This document shows, piece after piece, positions 20,401-26,400 of a stretch of 64,000 nt of DNA. Origin of the DNA: Rhizobacter sp. AJA081-3 (GTDB lineage: Bacteria; Pseudomonadota; Gammaproteobacteria; Burkholderiales; Burkholderiaceae_C); contig NZ_CP059067.1 of assembly GCF_017795745.1 (NCBI RefSeq), positions 2,976,001-3,040,000 on the forward strand. Reading direction: 5' to 3'. Below the pieces are notes generated by a model. It was not told where the DNA came from. It saw nothing but the letters and a program-made list of their open reading frames with translations, and made no database searches. Position 1 is the first letter of the stretch, and each line of letters opens with the position of its first letter. Position numbers and translations under genes: made by a program.

Positions 20401-23400
20401 TGGCGTGGTCGGGGGCAACATCGCCACCGGCGGCACGCTGACCATCAGCGATGCTGACGGCGGTGAGGCCAGCTTCACGGCGCAATCCACCGCCGGCGCC
20501 TACGGCAGCTTCACGCTGGGCACGAACGGCGTTTGGACCTACGTCGCGTCGAACACGAACCCGGCGATCCAGGCGCTCGGCGCGGGCGACACCCTTACCG
20601 AGACCTTCACGGTCACCTCCGCCGACGGCACCACGTCCTCCGTCGTCGTCACCATCAACGGCACCAACGACGCCGCCGTGATCTCGGCCGGCACGGGTTC
20701 GGTCACCGAAGATGTTGCGGTCAATGGCGGCAACATCGCCACCGGTGGCACGCTGACCATCAGCGACGCCGACGCTGGCGAGGCCACGTTCACCGCACAG
20801 ACCACCGCAGGCACTTATGGCAGCTTCACGCTGGGCACCAACGGCGTGTGGACCTACACCGCGTCGAACACGAACCCGGCGATCCAGGCACTCGGCACAG
20901 GCGACACCCTCACCGAGACCTTCACCGTTACCGCCGCTGATGGCACGACCTCCTCCGTCGTCGTCACCATCAACGGCACGAACGATGCCGCCGTGATCTC
21001 GGCGGGCACGGGCTCGGTCACCGAAGACGTCGGCGTGGTCGGCGGCAACATCGCCACCGGCGGGACGCTGACCATCAGCGATGCCGACAGTGGCGAAGCC
21101 AACTTCACCGCACAGACGACGGCGGGCACCTACGGCAGCTTCACGTTGGCCACCAACGGCGTCTGGACCTACACCGCTCTCAATACGAACCCGGCGATCC
21201 AGGCACTCGGCACGGGCGACACCCTCACCGAGACCTTCACCGTCACCTCCGCTGATGGCACGACCTCCTCCGTCGTCGTCACCATCAACGGCACCAACGA
21301 TGCGGCAGTCATCTCGGCCGGCACGGGCTCGGTCACCGAGGATGTCGGCGTGGTCGGCGGCAATATCGCCACCGGTGGCACGCTGACGATCAGCGACGCC
21401 GACAGCGGCGAAGCGGCGTTCACGGCACAAACCACGGCGGGCTCTTACGGCATCTTCACGCTCGCACCCAACGGCGTATGGACCTACACCGCCCTCAATA
21501 CGAACCCGGCGATCCAGGCGCTCGGCACAGGTGACACCCTCACCGAGACCTTCACCGTCACCTCCGCCGACGGCACCAATTCGTCCGTTGTCGTCACCAT
21601 CAATGGCACCAACGACGCCGCGGTGATCTCCGCTGGCACGGGCTCGGTCACCGAGGACGTCGGTGTGGTCGGGGGCAACATCGCCACCGGCGGGACGCTG
21701 ACCATCAGCGATGCCGACAGTGGCGAGGCCAGCTTCACCGCACAGACGACGACGGGCACCTACGGTACCTTCACGCTGGCTGCCAACGGCGTGTGGAGCT
21801 ACACCGCTCTCAATGCGAACCCGGCCATCCAGGCGCTCGGCGCGGGCGACACGCTCACCGAAACCTTCACCGTCACCTCGGCCGACGGCACCACGTCCTC
21901 CGTCGTCGTCACCATCAACGGCACGAACGATGCCGCCGTGATCTCGGCCGGCACAGGCTCGGTCACCGAAGATGTTGGCGTGGTCGGCGGCAATATCGCT
22001 ACGGGGGGCACGCTGACGATCAGCGACGCCGACAGTGGCGAAGCGGCGTTCACCGCGCAGACCACCGCGGGTACTTACGGCAGCTTCACGCTGGGAACCA
22101 ACGGCGTGTGGAACTACACCGCGTCGAACAGCAACCCGGCGATCCAGGCACTCGGCACGGGTGACACGCTCACCGAGACCTTCACCGTCACCTCCGCTGA
22201 TGGCACGACCTCCTCCGTCGTCGTCACCATCAACGGCACCAACGACGCCGCCGTGATCTCGGCCGGCACGGGTTCGGTCACCGAGGATGTTGCGGTCAAT
22301 GGCGGCAACATCGCCACCGGCGGCACGCTGACCATCAGCGATGCCGACAGCGGCGAAGCCAGCTTCACGGCACAGACCACGGCGGGTACGTACGGCAGCT
22401 TCACGTTGGCCACCAACGGCGTCTGGACCTACACCGCTCTCAATGCCAACCCAGCCGTCCAGGCGCTCGGTACAGGTGACACGCTCACCGAAACCTTCAC
22501 CGTCACCTCGGCGGATGGCACCACTTCCTCGGTCGTCGTCACCATCAACGGCACCAACGACGCCGCCGTCATCTCGGCCGGCTCCGGCTCGATCACCGAA
22601 GACGTCGGTGTGGTCGGCGGCAACATCGCCACCGGCGGGACGCTGACCATCAGCGATGCTGACAGCGGTGAGGCCAGCTTCACGGCGCAATCTACCTCGG
22701 GCACCTACGGCAACTTCACGTTGGGCACGAACGGCGTTTGGACCTACGTCGCGTCGAACACGAACCCGGCGATCCAGGCGCTCGGCACGGGCGACACGCT
22801 CACCGAGACCTTCACCGTCACCTCCGCCGACGGTACGACCTCCTCCGTCGTCGTCACCATCAACGGCACCAACGATGCCGCCGTGATCTCGGCGGGCACG
22901 GGTTCGGTCACCGAAGATGTCGGCGTGGTCGGCGGCAACATCGCCACCGGCGGCACGCTGGCCATCAGCGATGCCGACAGCGGCGAAGCCAGCTTCACGG
23001 CGCAATCCACCGTGGGCACCTACGGCACCTTCGTGCTCGCCGCCAATGGCGTGTGGACCTACTCGGCCTCCAACACGAACCCGGCGATCCAGGCACTCGG
23101 CACCGGCGACACCCTCACCGAGACCTTCACGGTCACTTCGGCTGATGGTACGACCTCCTCCGTCGTCGTCACCATCAACGGCACCAACGATGCCGCCGTG
23201 ATCTCGGCCGGCACAGGCTCGGTCACTGAAGACGTCGGCGTGGTTGGCGGCAACATCGCCACCGGCGGCACGCTGACCATCAGCGATGCCGACAGCGGCG
23301 AAGCCAGTTTCACGGCGCAATCCTCGGCGGGCACCTACGGCAACTTCACGCTGGGCACGAACGGCGTTTGGACCTACGTCGCGTCGAACACGAACCCGGC

Positions 23401-26400
23401 GATCCAGGCGCTCGGCGCGGGCGACACCCTTACCGAGACCTTCACGGTCACCTCCGCCGACGGCACCACGTCCTCCGTCGTCGTCACCATCAACGGCACG
23501 AACGATGCGGCCGTGATCTCGGCCGGCACGGGTTCGGTCACCGAAGATGTTGCGGTCAATGGCGGCAACATCGCCACCGGTGGCACGCTGACCATCAGTG
23601 ACGCCGACAGCGGCGAAGCCAGCTTCACGCCTCAGACGACCGCCGGAACCTACGGCAGCTTCACGCTGGGCGCCAATGGGGTCTGGACCTACGTGGCCGC
23701 CAACAGCAATCCGGCGATCCAGGCGCTCGGCATCGGCCAAACGCTCACCGAGACCTTCACGGTCACCTCGGCTGATGGCACGAGTTCCTCCGTCGTCGTC
23801 ACCCTCAGAGGCACCAACGATGCGGCCGTGATCTCCGCCGGCACGGGTTCCGTCACCGAGGACGTCGGCGTGGTCGGCGGCAACATCGCCACCGGGGGCA
23901 CGCTGACCATCAGCGATGCCGATAGCGGCGAAGCCAGCTTCACCGCACAGACAACAGCGGGCACCTACGGCAGCTTCACGCTGGGCACCAACGGCGTCTG
24001 GACCTACACCGCTCTCAATACGACCCCGGCGATCCAGGCCCTCGGCACCGGCGACACCCTCACCGAGACCTTCACCGTTACCGCCGCTGACGGCACGACC
24101 TCCTCCGTCGTCGTCACCATCAACGGCACCAACGATGCCGCCGTGATCTCCGCCGGCACGGGCTCGGTCACCGAGGACGTCGGTGTGGTCGGCGGCAACA
24201 TCGCCACCGGCGGCACGCTGACTATCAGTGATGCCGACAGCGGCGAAGCCAGCTTCACCGCACAGACGACAGCGGGCACCTACGGCAGCTTCTCGCTGGG
24301 CACCAACGGTGTCTGGACTTACACCGCCTCGAACACCAACCCTGCCATCCAGGCGCTAGGCACCGGCGACACGCTCACCGAGACCTTCACGGTCACGTCC
24401 GCCGACGGCACCAGTTCGTCGATCGTCGTCACCATCAATGGCACGAACGATGCCGCCGTGATCTCGGCCGGCACCGGCTCGGTCACCGAGGATGTCGGCG
24501 TGGTCGGCGGCAACATCGCCACCGGCGGCACGCTGACGATCAGCGATGCCGACAGCGGCGAGGCCACTTTCACGGCACAGACGACGGCGGGCACCTACGG
24601 CAGCTTCTCGCTGGGCACCAACGGTGTCTGGACTTACACCGCATCGAACACCAATCCCGCCATCCAGGCCCTCGGCGTCGGTGACACCCTCACCGAGACT
24701 TTCACAGTCACCTCTGCGGACGGCACGTCCTCCTCCGTCGTCGTGACCATCAACGGCACCAACGATGCCGCCGTCATCTCGGCTGGCACCGGCTCGGTCA
24801 CCGAGGACGTCGGTGTGGTCGGCGGCAACATCGCCACCGGTGGCACTCTGACCATCAGCGATGCCGACAGCGGCGAAGCCAGCTTCACCGCGCAGACCAC
24901 GGCGGGTACCTACGGCAGCTTCTCTCTGGGCACCAACGGTGTCTGGACCTACACCGCTCTCAATACGAACCCGGCCATCCAGGCGCTCGGCACCGGCGAC
25001 ACGTTGACCGAGACCTTCACAGTCACCTCTGCCGACGGCACCACGTCCTCCGTCGTCGTCACCATCAACGGTACCAACGATGCCGCCGTGATCTCGGCCG
25101 GCACGGGCTCGGTCACCGAAGACGTTGGAGTCACCGGCGGCAACATCGCCACCGGCGGCACGCTGACGATCAGCGATGCCGACGGCGGCGAAGCCAGCTT
25201 CACCGCACAGACGACAGCGGGCACCTACGGCAGCTTCTCGCTGGGCACCAATGGTGTCTGGACTTACACAGCAGCCAACAGCAACCCGGCCATCCAGGCC
25301 CTCGGCGCTGGTCAGACGCTCACAGAGACCTTCACCGTCCGTTCGACGGACGGCACGACATCCTCCGTCGTCGTCACCATCAACGGCACCAACGACGCGG
25401 CCGTGATCTCGGCTGGCACGGGCTCGGTCACCGAGGATGTCGGTGTGGTCGGCGGCAACATCGCCACCGGTGGCACGCTCACGGTCACGGATGCCGACGC
25501 CGGTCAGGCAAGCTTCCAGGCTCAAGCCTCCACCGCAGGCAGCTACGGCACCTTCACTCTCGGCGCCAACGGTGCCTGGACTTACACCGCGGTGAACAGC
25601 AACCCTGCCGTTCAGGCGCTCGGGTTCGGCCAGACGCTGACCGAGACCTTCACCGTGCGCTCCACCGATGGCACGACCTCTACGGTCATCGTCACCATCA
25701 ACGGCACCAACGATGCCGCCGTCATCTCGGCCGGCACCGGCTCAGTCACCGAGGATGTCGGTGTGGTCGGCGGCAACATCGCCACCGGCGGCACCTTGAC
25801 CGTGACGGATGCCGATTCGGGCCAGGCGAGCTTCCAGCCCCAGCCTGTGACGGCCGGCACCTATGGCATCTTCACTCTGACGGCCGGCGGCGCCTGGACC
25901 TACACCGCGGCCAACGGCAACCCGGCCGTCCAGGCTCTCGGCGCAGGCCAGACGCTCACCGAATCCTTCACCGTTCGCTCGACGGATGGCACCACCTCGA
26001 CTGTCGTCGTTACGATCAATGGCACCAACGACGCGCCCGTCGCGCAGGCGGCCAGCGTCAGCGTCGCAGAAGACGCGGCCATCGTGAACGGCGCGGTCAC
26101 CGCGACCGACATCGACACCGGCGCCACGCGCACCTTCGCCTTGAACGGGGCAGCCCCGGCCGGCCTGACCTTCAACAGCAACGGCACCTACAGCTTCAAT
26201 CCGGGCAACGCGGCCTACCAGTCGTTGGCCGCCGGGCAGACGCAGGTCATCACCGTGCCCTACACGGTGACCGACAACGCCGGCGCGACGTCGACTGCCA
26301 ACCTGGTCATCACCGTGACCGGCGTCAACGACACGCCCGCCATCGGCGGCCCGCTGACCGGCACGGTGCGCGAGGACACCACACTCACTGCCACCGGCAC

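Larger units (their letters stand above)
16897..26030 (+). repeat. VCBS repeat array 2: one divergent plus 28 tandem units of about 315 bp
   Basis: Starts with a divergent unit (DAAVISGVAVGTTVEDTTL) at 16897. From about 17204 it runs in 315-bp steps through 28 units, the last two being slightly different (TVTDADAGQASFQ and RSTDGTTSTV). Four units carry the variant TEDVAVNGGN instead of TEDVGVVGGN, beginning near 18464, 20669, 22244 and 23504. With array 1 this gives 35 units, and one more divergent unit lies alone at about 26328-26633. Counted by reading the translated sequence and by the fixed 315-bp spacing. Confidence 0.93.

Noticed and set aside
14098-26030. Regularly spaced repeats considered as a CRISPR or satellite array
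   Set aside because: The period is 315 bp, stays in frame and encodes a known protein domain (VCBS). There are no unique spacers of CRISPR size and no cas genes.
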